From Micrococcales bacterium 31B (GTDB lineage: Bacteria > Actinomycetota > Actinomycetes > Actinomycetales > Dermabacteraceae), in the NCBI GenBank assembly GCA_022803075.1, contig JAFFTF010000002.1, positions 288,090 to 352,089 on the forward strand: DNA of 64,000 nt. Reading direction: 5' to 3'. Both the position numbers and the translations under genes were made by a program. Shown piece by piece: positions 1-8,802 of this stretch; within the stretch, counting starts at the first letter, position 1; every line of letters begins with the position of its first letter. The notes under the pieces were generated by a model. That model searched no databases. It was not told the DNA's origin and worked only from the letters and a program-made list of their open reading frames with translations.

Positions 1-108
1 ACCGACGACATTTACGCCTACCTTCACGGCGAGTACCACAAGCTCACGTTCCAGGAGTGGGCGGCCGTCGGGTACCCGACCCCGCAGCCGGGCATGCCGA
101 GCGTGTAA
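1..108 (+). CDS. 3' end of a protein with a C-terminal EW repeat (partial)
   Basis: Only the last 35 codons are in the window; the reading frame is open from base 1 and ends at TAA (106-108). The peptide carries LTFQEW followed by GYPTP, which closely matches the C-terminal repeats of the secreted nuclease at 39623-42262 (LTFAEW...GYP and LTFEQW...GFPSP). The remainder is upstream, so the catalytic part is unknown. By analogy it is probably a secreted or surface enzyme with a tail of several such units. Calling it secreted is an inference from the shared repeat. A strong terminator follows directly. Confidence 0.75.
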   Translation, partial: TDDIYAYLHGEYHKLTFQEWAAVGYPTPQPGMPSV

Positions 109-116
109 TCACGAGC

Positions 117-174
117 ATCGCCCCCGCGGCGCGCCTCAGATTCGGTCTGATTCGCAGCGCGGGGGCGATTTTTT
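117..174 (+). terminator. Rho-independent terminator
   Basis: A perfect 12-bp stem (117-128 pairs with 158-169, ATCGCCCCCGCG / CGCGGGGGCGAT) is followed by a run of T at 168-174. It lies 9 bases after the stop codon of the gene entering from the left, and is the clearest intrinsic terminator in the window. Confidence 0.9.
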
Positions 175-187
175 GGTCCGGACGCTC

Positions 188-2092
188 CTAGGCCCGGCTC
201 CACGCCGCCCACAACTGGGCATAGCGGCCACCTCGGGTCACTAATTCTTCGTGCGGTCCCTCCTCGACCACCGAGCCCTCGTGCATCACGAGAATCCGGT
301 CGGCGGCCGCGGCCTGCACGAGGCGATGAGCGATGATGATGGTGGTGCGACCCGCCGCCGCGGCCTGCGCTGCCCGCTCCATCACGTGCCCGCCCGCGAA
401 GCCGTCGGCCGCGGCGGCGACCACGGCGTCACCGTCGTCGCCACCGGCGTCCGCCGTGGCCTCGTCCATGATGATGATCGCGGGGTCGGCCAGCACGACA
501 CGCGCGAGGGCCAGGTGCTGCGACTGCTCCGGGGTGATGCGGTGCCCCTTCTCCCCCACCTCGGTGTCGATGCCGTCGGGCAGGGCCGAGACCCATTCCC
601 ACGCCAGCACGTGCCGCAGCGCGGCCTCGATCTCGACGTCGGTGGCCGCGGGTCGAGCGAGCAGCAGGTCGTCACGCAGAGTGCCGCGAAAAACATGCGC
701 CTCCTGCGAGAGGATCGCCACGTGGCGGCGGCGCGCGACCGTACTCATGCGCGGCAGCGGAGCCCCGCCGTAGCGCACCTCACCGCGGGTCGGCATGAGC
801 GTTCCCGCGATGATCGAGGCGAGAGTCGTCTTGCCCGCCCCCGAGGCCCCCACGATCGCAACCGTTTCGCCGGGGCGAATGGTGACGTCCACGGGCTGCA
901 CCACCACGCGCCCGGGCAGGTACTCGTGTGACACGCCCACCACCTCGAGCGAGGCGTCGCGCGGGGTGGCCGGCTGCCGGGGTTCCGGGTCGAGCGGCAT
1001 CAGCATGACGCCGACGATGCGCGACAGCGAGGCGCCCGCTGCCTGCACCTCGTCGGAGAGCCACACGAGAAACTGCATGGGCCAGAACAGGTGGTAGAAC
1101 ATGATCGCCGCGGCGGTGACTCCGCCGAGGGTGGCCGTGCCCTGACCGAACCAGTAGTAGCCGCCGAGCAGGATCAGCGTCATGCCCAGCGATTCGCCGA
1201 ACGTGAAGAAGAATGGCACGCGGCCGATGAAGCGCGCCACGCGCACCTTCACGCCCGCGACGATCAGCGACTTCTCGTCGATCAGCGCGCGCTGGTCGGC
1301 CTCCACACCGTACGCGTGCACGGTCGCCATGCCGTGCAGGCCGCCCATGAGCGCCGTGGCGCGTTCGCCGAGCGTGTCGCGTTCGCGGGCATAGAGGGGA
1401 CGCGAGCGGGGCAGGTACCAGCGCATCGCGAGGGCATACACGGGGGTGGCGAGCAGGCCGAGCAGGCACAGCCGCCAGTCGAGCGCGAACAGGCCCACGA
1501 ACGAGAAGAGGATCGCGAACGAACACCAGATCACGCTCGGCAGCACGTTGCGCACGGCGGCGTCGGATTCGTTGACATCGTCCGCGACGCGCGAGAGCGC
1601 ATCGCCCGCGCCCGCCCGTTCGAGGCGCGCGGCGGGCAGGTTCAGCGCGCGCTGCAGGACGGCCTCGCGCAGGCTCACGAGGATGTTCTGGCCGATGATG
1701 CCCACCCAGGCCGAGGCGCAGATCGCCATCACCGCGCTCACGAGCGCGAGCGCGACGAGGGTGGCGAGCAGGGGCCCGGTCGCCGCCCAGCCGCCTCCGT
1801 CCACCACTGAGTTGATGGTGGGGCTGAGCAGGTACGTCATCACCGCGCCCGAGCCCGCGTTGGCGAGCGAGAAGATCACCGCTAGCGCGAGCGCGCTCTT
1901 GGTGCGCAGGGCGGTATCGAACACGATGCGAAACGTCGTGCGTCCGTCCGCGATCGGTAAGATCTGCTGATGCTTGGCGGCGGTCTCGGACTCCTCGAGA
2001 GTCAGCCGAGTGCTCTCGGTCTGGCGCAGCGAATACTCGACGATGCGCTTCACTTCGGGGCCGTCGGCCTCGCGATCGGTATCGAGAATCAT
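188..2092 (-). CDS. Heterodimeric ABC exporter, half with intact Walker A (permease-ATPase)
   Basis: 634-residue type I ABC exporter subunit: transmembrane domain roughly 60-360, nucleotide-binding domain 385-634. Walker A is intact (GASGAGKT, about 415-422), as is Walker B (IIIMDEAT, about 539-546), and the H-loop reads IIIAHRL. The ABC signature is replaced by ITPEQSQ. A related degenerate signature (LTxAQAQ type) is usual in this actinobacterial family, whose partner supplies LSGGQ. About 18 extra residues rich in Gly, Asp and Ala follow the Walker B/D-loop region. The gene overlaps its upstream partner by 4 bases, so the two products should form one transporter in the membrane. The substrate cannot be told; drugs, lipids or peptides are all possible. 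Confidence 0.9.
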   Translation of the reverse strand: MILDTDREADGPEVKRIVEYSLRQTESTRLTLEESETAAKHQQILPIADGRTTFRIVFDTALRTKSALALAVIFSLANAGSGAVMTYLLSPTINSVVDGGGWAATGPLLATLVALALVSAVMAICASAWVGIIGQNILVSLREAVLQRALNLPAARLERAGAGDALSRVADDVNESDAAVRNVLPSVIWCSFAILFSFVGLFALDWRLCLLGLLATPVYALAMRWYLPRSRPLYARERDTLGERATALMGGLHGMATVHAYGVEADQRALIDEKSLIVAGVKVRVARFIGRVPFFFTFGESLGMTLILLGGYYWFGQGTATLGGVTAAAIMFYHLFWPMQFLVWLSDEVQAAGASLSRIVGVMLMPLDPEPRQPATPRDASLEVVGVSHEYLPGRVVVQPVDVTIRPGETVAIVGASGAGKTTLASIIAGTLMPTRGEVRYGGAPLPRMSTVARRRHVAILSQEAHVFRGTLRDDLLLARPAATDVEIEAALRHVLAWEWVSALPDGIDTEVGEKGHRITPEQSQHLALARVVLADPAIIIMDEATADAGGDDGDAVVAAAADGFAGGHVMERAAQAAAAGRTTIIIAHRLVQAAAADRILVMHEGSVVEEGPHEELVTRGGRYAQLWAAWSRA

Positions 2093-3879
2093 CGGCTCAC
2101 CGCCTTCACATACTGGGGGTCTGACAAGAGTTCATGGTGGGTGCCGCGCAGTGCCACGCGGCCGTCGCGCACGAGCACCACCTCGTCCGCGGCGGCCAGC
2201 ATCGCGGGCGAGCTAGTGAACACGAGGGTGGTGAGTCCGCGCCGGGCGGCGGGCAGTCGCTCGGCAATGGTCGCCTCGGTGACCGAGTCGACCGCCGTGG
2301 TGGGGTCGCGCAGAATCAAGACCGGACGCCGCGCCGCCACCGCCCGAGCGAGAGCCACGCGTTGGCGCTGCCCTCCCGAGAGGTTGGCGCCGCGTTCGAT
2401 CACGCGCGAATCGAGGCCCTCGCCCATGATGTCGAGGATGTCCTGCCCCGAGGCCGCCGCGAGGGCCTCGATGAGCTCCGCGTCAGACACCCCCTCGGGG
2501 CGGCCCAGGGAGAGCGCCTCGCGCAGGCTGCCCTCGAACAGGTCTACGTGGTGCGGTTCGGCGAGCAGCACGTCGCGCACCAGCATGGGGTCGAGGCCCG
2601 CGGCGTCGGCGTTGCCGATCCACACGGTGCCGGCCGCGGCGTCCTCCGCGGTGCCCGTGAGCAGGGCCGTCATGTCATTCGCGTGGGCGACATGGTTGAC
2701 GTGCAGAGCCACAAAGCTGCCGGGCTCCACGTCGAGACTGAACCCGTCGAGCGAGCGGTAGTCGGCGCGGTCGAACCGCAGCCCGAGGCCAAGGCCTGCC
2801 GGCTCGGCTGCCGGGCCGCCCTCGCGTCCGCCCATATGCTCGGCCACCTCGTAGTGCAGCAGCTCGGAGACGCGCTTGGCGGAGCCGCGCGACCGCGCCC
2901 ACATCACCGTGAGCTCACCCATGTGGATGAGGGGTTCGATGAGGTAGTTGCAGATGCCGATGATGGCGATGAACTCGCCGATGGTGAGCCGGTCTCCGAA
3001 CACGAGGTACGCGCCGAAGCCCGTGAGACTGGCCGTGAGGAGGCCCGACGCGAGGCGCACCACCGCGGGCTGCAAGCCGCTCGCCTTCGCGTTGCGAATC
3101 GACTTGGCCTTGGCCGCCTGCGACGAGGTCACGTAGCGTTCGTGCGCGACGATTTGTGCGCCGATGCCCTGCAGCGCGCGCAGGCCCTTCACGTAATCGC
3201 TCGCGAGCGCCGACGTGTCGGCGACGGCCTCCTGCTGCTCGGTGTGGCGGCGAATCAGCGCCGGGGCCAGCAACTTCAGGGTGAGGGCCGACAGGGCCGC
3301 TCCCGTCACCGCTATGACGGCGAACGCCCAGTGCTTCGACGCGATGAGCGAGATCGCGAAGATCATGCCGAAGATCGAGGGAATAGCGAACGTGAACAGG
3401 TCAATGACGATGGGCACGCGGGCGACGTCGGTGGTCGCGATCGTGAGGATCTCGCCCGCGGGCTGCGAGGCGGGGCTGCGCCTCTGGTCGAAGAGGCGTT
3501 CGCTGATTTCGCGGCGCAGGGCGTGCTCCTCGATGGCGACCATGCGACGCGAGGCGATGAACTGAGCCCGCCACGTGAGCATGCCCGCGAGGGCCAGCAT
3601 GGCAAGGGCCACGAGGCCCAGCCCAAACTTCTGGCCGGTCGCGGCGGGGCCCAGCCCCGAATCAATGACCCAGCCGAGCAGGTACGTGTAGCCCGCGGTC
3701 GCGACGGCCATCACGAGCGAGACCGGTACCACCCACGCGAGAGTGCGGCGGTGGCGCGCGAGGATGCGGCCGAGCAGCACCTTCGGGGTGGGTGGTGGTG
3801 CGAGGGGGCGCAGCGCCGCGCGGGTCTTCGCCTGGGCTGCCGAGGTGAGTGCGACGGGTGTCGTCGCGTGAAATGACAT
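2089..3879 (-). CDS. Heterodimeric ABC exporter, half with LSGGQ and degenerate ATP site (permease-ATPase)
   Basis: Permease-ATPase partner of the gene at 188-2092. I choose the ATG at 3879 (MSFHATT..., 596 aa) because GGTGGAGG lies directly upstream; an upstream in-frame ATG at 4017 would add 46 basic residues unlike the family. The nucleotide-binding domain has the canonical LSGGQRQR signature (about residue 500). Its Walker A is lost (HVNHVAHAND in place of GxxGxGKS/T), Walker B reads LILRDPTTAVD, and the H-loop histidine is replaced (FTSSP). The dimer should therefore have one catalytic site, formed by the other subunit's Walker A and this signature, and one dead site, as known for asymmetric exporters. 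Stop and start codons overlap (ATGA), indicating translational coupling. Confidence 0.9.
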   Translation of the reverse strand: MSFHATTPVALTSAAQAKTRAALRPLAPPPTPKVLLGRILARHRRTLAWVVPVSLVMAVATAGYTYLLGWVIDSGLGPAATGQKFGLGLVALAMLALAGMLTWRAQFIASRRMVAIEEHALRREISERLFDQRRSPASQPAGEILTIATTDVARVPIVIDLFTFAIPSIFGMIFAISLIASKHWAFAVIAVTGAALSALTLKLLAPALIRRHTEQQEAVADTSALASDYVKGLRALQGIGAQIVAHERYVTSSQAAKAKSIRNAKASGLQPAVVRLASGLLTASLTGFGAYLVFGDRLTIGEFIAIIGICNYLIEPLIHMGELTVMWARSRGSAKRVSELLHYEVAEHMGGREGGPAAEPAGLGLGLRFDRADYRSLDGFSLDVEPGSFVALHVNHVAHANDMTALLTGTAEDAAAGTVWIGNADAAGLDPMLVRDVLLAEPHHVDLFEGSLREALSLGRPEGVSDAELIEALAAASGQDILDIMGEGLDSRVIERGANLSGGQRQRVALARAVAARRPVLILRDPTTAVDSVTEATIAERLPAARRGLTTLVFTSSPAMLAAADEVVLVRDGRVALRGTHHELLSDPQYVKAVSR

Positions 3880-4188
3880 GCCTCCACCGTAGGTTTTTTC
3901 GGTCCCGGCATGCAATCTTATTTTGGACGCGCGCGGCCTCCACTCGCGTTCGCCACCGCGGGTGCGCCCCCTTATTGAGTGGGGCATCGTGCGGTCATAC
4001 CAATTAGGTGTTGGCACGCGGCACGGGGCCTGCGACCGCGCGGCCAGACGCGAGTCCCGGTAGAAGCGTCACGCGGCGCATCGCGGCCCCCTGCGAGGCA
4101 CGTGTGGCTCGTTGACCGCGGGCCTGGCCTGGCCTGAACGGCGATCCTGAGTGACGTTCGCGGCGCGGGGTTTGCTAATTTTAGAGTT
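3880..4188. other. Divergent intergenic region (309 bp)
   Basis: Lies between the ABC exporter operon (-) and the roadblock gene (+). On the minus strand a TAAGAT at 3915-3920 could be a -10 box for the exporter, giving a leader of about 30 bases. On the plus strand TAATTT (4176-4181) sits 7 bases before the ATG at 4189. I see no gene, repeat or strong hairpin in the rest. Confidence 0.5.
4176..4181 (+). promoter_or_regulatory. Possible -10 box of a leaderless transcript
   Basis: TAATTT followed by 7 bases and the ATG at 4189, with no Shine-Dalgarno sequence. The spacing would put the transcription start at or next to the start codon. No good -35 is seen. Confidence 0.4.
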
Positions 4189-5394
4189 ATGAATTCCTGG
4201 TTGTCTCGCGGATCCGGTCGCGACTCTGACGATGGCGCGCATCGCGCCGCCGATGATTCGGTGACGAGTGAGTGGCTGGATAGCCTCGCGCATTCCCCGC
4301 TTGAGAACACCACTCAGACGCCGTTGCCCACCGAAATCGCGGCGATCGTGAACCGCGTGTCTCCCGAGATTCCGATTATCTTGGCGACGGGAAAGCTGAA
4401 GGAGCCGGCGAGCACGGTCGTTGGCGGCGGTGAGGCCGAGATCGCGGCGGAGCCCGCAGTCGCGGCGGAGCCCGAGATCGCGGCCGAGCCCAAGCCCACG
4501 GCGGAGCCCAACCTCGCACTCGAGCCCGAGCCCGTGGCGGAGCCCAACCTCGCACCCGAGCCCGAGCCCGTGGTCGAGGCAGGTGCCGTGGGGCTGACCC
4601 CCGGCGCCGAGGTGGATGTTGCCGAGAGTGTCGTCGCGGTGTCGCCGCCGCCGCTGCCCGTTGAGATTCAGTCGCCCAAGGGCGAGGTGGCCTCGCGCGA
4701 GAAGCCCCGCCGCGGGGCGCTGGGCGAAGGCACTCATCGCCGCACGGCCACTCACGCCTCACAGCAGGCAGCCGCACCCGGGCCACCTATTCCCCAGCCA
4801 GAAGCACCCCCGGTGGCGCCCGAGATGAACGTCGCCGATAGATTCGAGCCCGATACCTCACACCCCGGCCAGCACGACCCGACCAGCGCGACCACACGTG
4901 CGTCCGCCGGTACGATAGGAACGCCGAGCCCTGTCGAGCTCGGCGGGGCGGCCCCGACGTCCCCCCCACCTGGTAGGCCACAAAACACCGAGGCATTGCG
5001 TCCACACGCGCCCGTAAGGAACATAATGACGACCGTACAAGAAGCACTGAACCTTGCCATGTCTATCGACGGCGCCCTGGGCGTCACCCTGGTTGACCTC
5101 TCCACGGGTCTCACGCTGGGCCTCGCGGGCGGCGAGGAGAAGCTCGACCTGGAGATCGCCTCGGCCGGCAATTCTGACGTGCTTCGCGCGAAGTTGCGCA
5201 CCCTCGACGCGCTGGGCGTCGACGACCGCATAGAGGACATCCTCATCACGCTCACGAACCAATACCACCTGGTGCGAGTGATCTCGTCGGGCGGCGGCGG
5301 GCTGTTCCTGTACCTCGTGCTCGACAAGCACCGCTCGAACCTCGCGATGGCGCGTCACCGCCTCGCCCAGATCGAACAGTCTCTCGTGGTCTGA
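4189..5394 (+). CDS. Roadblock/LC7-domain protein with long low-complexity N-terminus
   Basis: 401 codons. Residues 1-279 are low complexity: an Ala/Glu/Pro stretch (repeats of the type AEPxxAxEP at about 85-125), then Pro/Thr/Ser-rich sequence. Residues 280-401 form a roadblock/LC7 fold (MTTVQEALNLAMSIDGALGVTLVD...), the family of MglB-like GTPase regulators; many Actinobacteria have a stand-alone copy of about 120 residues. An internal ATG at 5026, exactly at the start of the domain, is preceded by AAGGA 5 bases upstream, a better ribosome site than that of the long ORF. The locus may therefore make a 122-residue roadblock protein alone, or both forms. trmL follows 3 bases later. The function of this variant is unknown. 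Confidence 0.65.
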   Translation: MNSWLSRGSGRDSDDGAHRAADDSVTSEWLDSLAHSPLENTTQTPLPTEIAAIVNRVSPEIPIILATGKLKEPASTVVGGGEAEIAAEPAVAAEPEIAAEPKPTAEPNLALEPEPVAEPNLAPEPEPVVEAGAVGLTPGAEVDVAESVVAVSPPPLPVEIQSPKGEVASREKPRRGALGEGTHRRTATHASQQAAAPGPPIPQPEAPPVAPEMNVADRFEPDTSHPGQHDPTSATTRASAGTIGTPSPVELGGAAPTSPPPGRPQNTEALRPHAPVRNIMTTVQEALNLAMSIDGALGVTLVDLSTGLTLGLAGGEEKLDLEIASAGNSDVLRAKLRTLDALGVDDRIEDILITLTNQYHLVRVISSGGGGLFLYLVLDKHRSNLAMARHRLAQIEQSLVV

Positions 5395-5397
5395 TTC

Positions 5398-5862
5398 GTG
5401 TTCGAGATTGTTTTCTACCAACCCTGCATACCACCCAATACGGGCAACGCCATTCGCCTCTCGGCGGTGACGGGTTCGCGGTTGCACCTGATTGAACCCC
5501 TCGGTTTTGACCTCAGCGACGCCAAATTACGTCGCGCGGGGCTCGACTATCACGACCTCGCCTCGACGAGTGTGCATCCGAACCTCGACGCGTGTCTCGA
5601 GCAGTTGCCCGAGCGGCGCGTGTTCGCGTTCACGACTCAGGCCACCACTCTGTTTCACACCCTCGAGTACCGCGAGGGCGACGTGTTTCTGTTCGGCCCC
5701 GAGCCCACGGGGCTGCCCGATGAGGCACTGGCGAACCCCCGCATCACCGAGCAGGTTCGCATTCCCATGATTCCCGGACGCCGCTCGCTCAATCTGGCAA
5801 ATTCGGCCTCCATCGCGCTCTACGAGGCCTGGCGGCAGCACGGGTTTCCCGGCGGCGAATAG
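5398..5862 (+). CDS. trmL: tRNA (cytidine(34)-2'-O)-methyltransferase TrmL
   Basis: 154 residues, the usual length of TrmL, a minimal SPOUT methyltransferase that 2'-O-methylates the wobble base of some leucine tRNAs using S-adenosylmethionine. The N-terminus (FEIVFYQPCIPPNTGNAIR), the central LFGPEPTGLP and the C-terminal knot IPMIPGRRSLNLANSASIALYE are the three SPOUT motifs in the right order. The GTG start at 5398 lies 3 bases after the roadblock gene stop, so translation is probably coupled. The gene ends at the first of four short tandem repeats shared with the convergent peptidase gene. Confidence 0.92.
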   Translation: MFEIVFYQPCIPPNTGNAIRLSAVTGSRLHLIEPLGFDLSDAKLRRAGLDYHDLASTSVHPNLDACLEQLPERRVFAFTTQATTLFHTLEYREGDVFLFGPEPTGLPDEALANPRITEQVRIPMIPGRRSLNLANSASIALYEAWRQHGFPGGE

Positions 5863-5865
5863 GAC

Positions 5866-5970
5866 GCCCGGCCGTCACACCACAGGGCCCCGGGCCCGGC
5901 CGTCACACCGCAGGGCCCCGCGCCCGGCCGCCGCACGCAATGCCGCGCGCCCGGCCGTCACACCGCACCC
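5866..5970. repeat. 28-bp minisatellite at a convergent gene junction (4 imperfect copies)
   Basis: Copies of GCCCGGCCGTCACACC start at 5866, 5894, 5922 (diverged: GCCCGGCCGCCGCAC) and 5949, a period of 28, 28 and 27 bases. The last copy contains the stop codon (TCA on +, 5958-5960) of the minus-strand prepilin peptidase gene, so the array looks like repeated duplication of that gene's tail between two convergent genes. Confidence 0.85.
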
Positions 5971-6641
5971 AGCCAGGCGGCCAGCGGAGGGCCCCCAACC
6001 AGCGCGAACCACGGTGCCGCCGCGAGATACGGGCCGCACGCGATACTGAGTCGACGCGCCGACGCACCACCGGAGCGTCCGCGCTGACTCACCAGAGTGG
6101 CCACCGCAACCAGGCCAGCGAGACTCAGTGCCAGGTAGGCCCCCGTGAGCCCCGCGACGGCGCCCTGCAAGAGCAGCGCCAGCGCGATCACGAAGGCGAA
6201 CTTGGCGTCTCCCATGCCGACGAGGCGCGGGGCGAGGAGTGCCACCACCACGAGCCCGAGAGCCACTCCCGCCGCCACGGCCAGGCTTAGCCCGTAGCCA
6301 CGCAGGGAGTGCGCGGCGAGCGCATGGGCGCCGCCCAGAATCACCCCGCCGCCCGTGGCGATGAGCACGAGCCGATTCGGCAGACGATGCTCGCGAAGGT
6401 CCACCCACGCCGCTAGTGGGGCGACCGCAGAGACGCTGCCAAGCACCGTGAGCGCTACCGAGGGCGCCCCCCAGCCCAGCACGCCGAGGACGAGGCAGAG
6501 GGCCAGCGAGAGCGCCGCACACACGATCAGCGAGGGTCGGCCGAGTCGCTCGCTGCGAGCGCAGTGGCGCAGGCTAAGGGCGAGGCAAAGGCCCCAGCCG
6601 CACCAGGCGACGGGGCCTGCCATAAGGGTGACGGCGTCCAT
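5958..6641 (-). CDS. Type IV prepilin peptidase (A24 aspartic protease)
   Basis: 227-residue polytopic membrane protein. The two catalytic aspartates of A24 peptidases are visible: WVDLREHRLPNRL and GMGDAKFA (the GxGD motif). About seven hydrophobic segments surround them. The N-terminal Cys-rich methylase domain of PilD is absent, as in other short actinobacterial Tad/FlaK-type leader peptidases. It would cleave the leader of type IV or Flp prepilins at the inner face of the membrane. In many Actinobacteria a gene of this type follows aroE, as here. No pilin gene lies in the window, so its substrates are elsewhere. Confidence 0.88.
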   Translation of the reverse strand: MDAVTLMAGPVAWCGWGLCLALSLRHCARSERLGRPSLIVCAALSLALCLVLGVLGWGAPSVALTVLGSVSAVAPLAAWVDLREHRLPNRLVLIATGGGVILGGAHALAAHSLRGYGLSLAVAAGVALGLVVVALLAPRLVGMGDAKFAFVIALALLLQGAVAGLTGAYLALSLAGLVAVATLVSQRGRSGGASARRLSIACGPYLAAAPWFALVGGPPLAAWLGAV

Positions 6642-6721
6642 GCAGTTACTAGACCACAGACCCAGCCATCACACGAGCAAACTACTGCAATTGTTGAAAA
6701 CTAAGCGACTCGTCGGGGCGA

Positions 6722-7633
6722 TCACGCGTCCTCGGTGAGCCCCGTACCATGACTTAGCTGCTCCGAACGGGGCCCCTCCATCTCGTACCCGGGCACACCC
6801 CGCTCCGCCAGGTCTCGCGAGCCCGCCCGGCGCATCGCCTCGACCGGCGCCGGCCGACCGGTCATCAATTCGACCTGCAAGCACGCCTGGTGCAGCAACA
6901 TCTCGAAGCCACCCACCACGTCGCCCGCACGCGAATGCCAGGCCCGCGCGAGATGCGTCGGCCACGGGTCGTAGACCACGTCCAGCAGCAGCGGCCCCGC
7001 CGTGGGGTCGTCGCCCTCAGCCACCTGCACCGCAAACTCATCAGCGCCGAGCGAGGGCACGGTCGAGATCACCACATCTGACGACAGGGCCTCCCACGCC
7101 GAATCCCAGGGCTCGATAACCGGTTGCACACCCAGTCGCGCGGCCGCATTGCGCAGGCCCCGCGAGCGTCCCTTGGAACGCACATACACCGTGGGAGTCG
7201 TGCAGCCGAGTTCGGCCAGGGCACCAATCGCACTGGACGCGGTGGCGCCGCCGCCGAGCACGCAGCCCCACTGCACCTCGGTAATGCCGGCCTCGCGCAG
7301 CGACTCGACAATGCCATAGACATCGGTGTTGTCGCCGATCCAGCCGCCGTCCTCGCGGCGCAAGAACGTGTTCACGGCGCCGACCCGTCGGGCCCGCTCG
7401 GTCACCTCGTCGGCGACCTCAAGCGCCACGCGCTTGAGCGGCATGGTCAGCGAGAGGCCCCGCCACGAGTCGTCGAGTTCTTTAATGGCGTCGGCGAAGT
7501 CTGACTCCTTGACCTCGCGTCGCGAATACTGCCACGACTCCAAACCAAGTTCTGCATACGCGGCATTGTGCAGGGCAGGCGAGAGCGAGTGTTCGATAGG
7601 GCTGCCCCACACGGCGGCGCGCTGAATCGACAT
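6722..7633 (-). CDS. aroE: Shikimate dehydrogenase
   Basis: 303 residues from the ATG at 7633 (MSIQRAAVWG); the ATG overlaps the stop of mltG (TAATG), which decides the start over an upstream in-frame codon. Reduces 3-dehydroshikimate to shikimate with NADPH in the chorismate pathway. The substrate-binding SLSP at the N-terminus, the catalytic lysine in LTMPLKR, GAVNT and GDNTD are all present, followed by a nucleotide-binding GGGATASSA loop. It is the last gene of the alaS-ruvX-mltG-aroE run. The aroC, aroK and aroB genes that commonly follow are not in this window. Confidence 0.93.
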   Translation of the reverse strand: MSIQRAAVWGSPIEHSLSPALHNAAYAELGLESWQYSRREVKESDFADAIKELDDSWRGLSLTMPLKRVALEVADEVTERARRVGAVNTFLRREDGGWIGDNTDVYGIVESLREAGITEVQWGCVLGGGATASSAIGALAELGCTTPTVYVRSKGRSRGLRNAAARLGVQPVIEPWDSAWEALSSDVVISTVPSLGADEFAVQVAEGDDPTAGPLLLDVVYDPWPTHLARAWHSRAGDVVGGFEMLLHQACLQVELMTGRPAPVEAMRRAGSRDLAERGVPGYEMEGPRSEQLSHGTGLTEDA

Positions 7634-8802
7634 TAGTAGTTGCCCGGGTTCGCCGCGATCCACGCCTGCAATTGCGCGATGGCCTTGTTGTGCTCGTCGA
7701 AACTGCTGGTAAAGACCGTCTCGCCCGTCTGCAGGTTGATCGGCACGAAGTACAGCCAGTTGCCGTCGGCCGGCGACTGCACGGCCTGAATGGAGATCAG
7801 GTCGGGGTTTGTGATCGGCCCGGGGGGCATGCCGGTGTTGAGATAGGTGTTAAACGGCGAGGCCGACTGCCGTGCGGCATCACTCGTGAACACGCTCGAG
7901 TAATCGCCCGTGGCGTACGTCACCGTCGAGTCGAGCTGCAAGGGCATGCCCTGTTCGACGCGGTTATCGAGCACGCGCGCAACCTTCGGGAGGTCCTCGG
8001 GCAACTTGCCCTCCTTGCGCACGATCGATGCCTCGGTCAGGGTCTTCAGCCACTCTTCCTGCGGCACCTTGAGCGTCGTGAGCTGGCTCTTCGTCTGCTC
8101 CACCATCTGCTTCAGCATGTCTGCCGTGCTGGTGCCCGGCAAGAAGCGGTACGTCGCGGGGAACAGGTAGCCCTCGATCTGGGTGCCGGGGCGACCCTCG
8201 ACACCGGGCGACGCCTGGCCCTCGGGCACGCCGAGCGCGACGGGGTCTGAGGCCACCGCCTTAACCGCGTCGATCGAATCGCCCGAGACCTCGGAGATCT
8301 TGGTAAACACCTGCTCGCTCGTCTCGCCCTCGATCACCGTGAGGGCCTTATCGACGCGCGTGGCGGGGTCGAGCATGGCGTCCAGGGCCTGCTTGGCGCT
8401 CATCTGCTCCTTGAGCGCATACGTACCCGGCTGCAGCGAGTCGCTGCCGGCCGTGGTGGCGACGGCGTTCGCATACGCCGAGGTCGAGCCAATCACTTTG
8501 GCCTTGAGCAGGTTCTCGGCAATCACGCCCGTGCCGTCTCCGGGATTAATCACGAAGTTCACGGCGGCGCCGCCGGGGCCGGGGTAATCCACCGACTGCG
8601 TGGCGGCCTGCGGAGTCATCGAACCGGTCAACGAACTCCACACCTTGGAGACGCCCACCACCAGCGCAATCACGATGGCCAGCGCGACGACGGCGCTAAT
8701 AATGGTGCGTTTGCGTCGGCGATCGTGGTCACCCTCGGGGTTGGGTCCCTCAGGCTGGTGCGACATCAGGTCGTCCAGCGACATGTTGCTCATGAAGTTC
8801 AT
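7633..8802 (-). CDS. mltG: Endolytic murein transglycosylase MltG (YceG)
   Basis: 389 residues: basic cytoplasmic N-terminus (1-32), one transmembrane helix (about 33-52), a LysM-like subdomain, and the YceG catalytic domain. MltG cuts nascent glycan strands at the membrane and limits their length. The conserved segment ASIVRKEG contains the probable catalytic glutamate (about Glu264), followed by KVARVLDNRVEQGMPLQLD and the closing PGPITNP region. Overlaps ruvX by 4 bases and aroE by 1, so the three genes are translationally coupled. This is the standard actinobacterial arrangement. Confidence 0.93.
   Translation of the reverse strand: MNFMSNMSLDDLMSHQPEGPNPEGDHDRRRKRTIISAVVALAIVIALVVGVSKVWSSLTGSMTPQAATQSVDYPGPGGAAVNFVINPGDGTGVIAENLLKAKVIGSTSAYANAVATTAGSDSLQPGTYALKEQMSAKQALDAMLDPATRVDKALTVIEGETSEQVFTKISEVSGDSIDAVKAVASDPVALGVPEGQASPGVEGRPGTQIEGYLFPATYRFLPGTSTADMLKQMVEQTKSQLTTLKVPQEEWLKTLTEASIVRKEGKLPEDLPKVARVLDNRVEQGMPLQLDSTVTYATGDYSSVFTSDAARQSASPFNTYLNTGMPPGPITNPDLISIQAVQSPADGNWLYFVPINLQTGETVFTSSFDEHNKAIAQLQAWIAANPGNY

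Noticed and set aside
5866-5970. CRISPR-like array
   Set aside because: Repeat unit of 28 bp is direct and contiguous, without unique spacers, and only four diverged copies exist.
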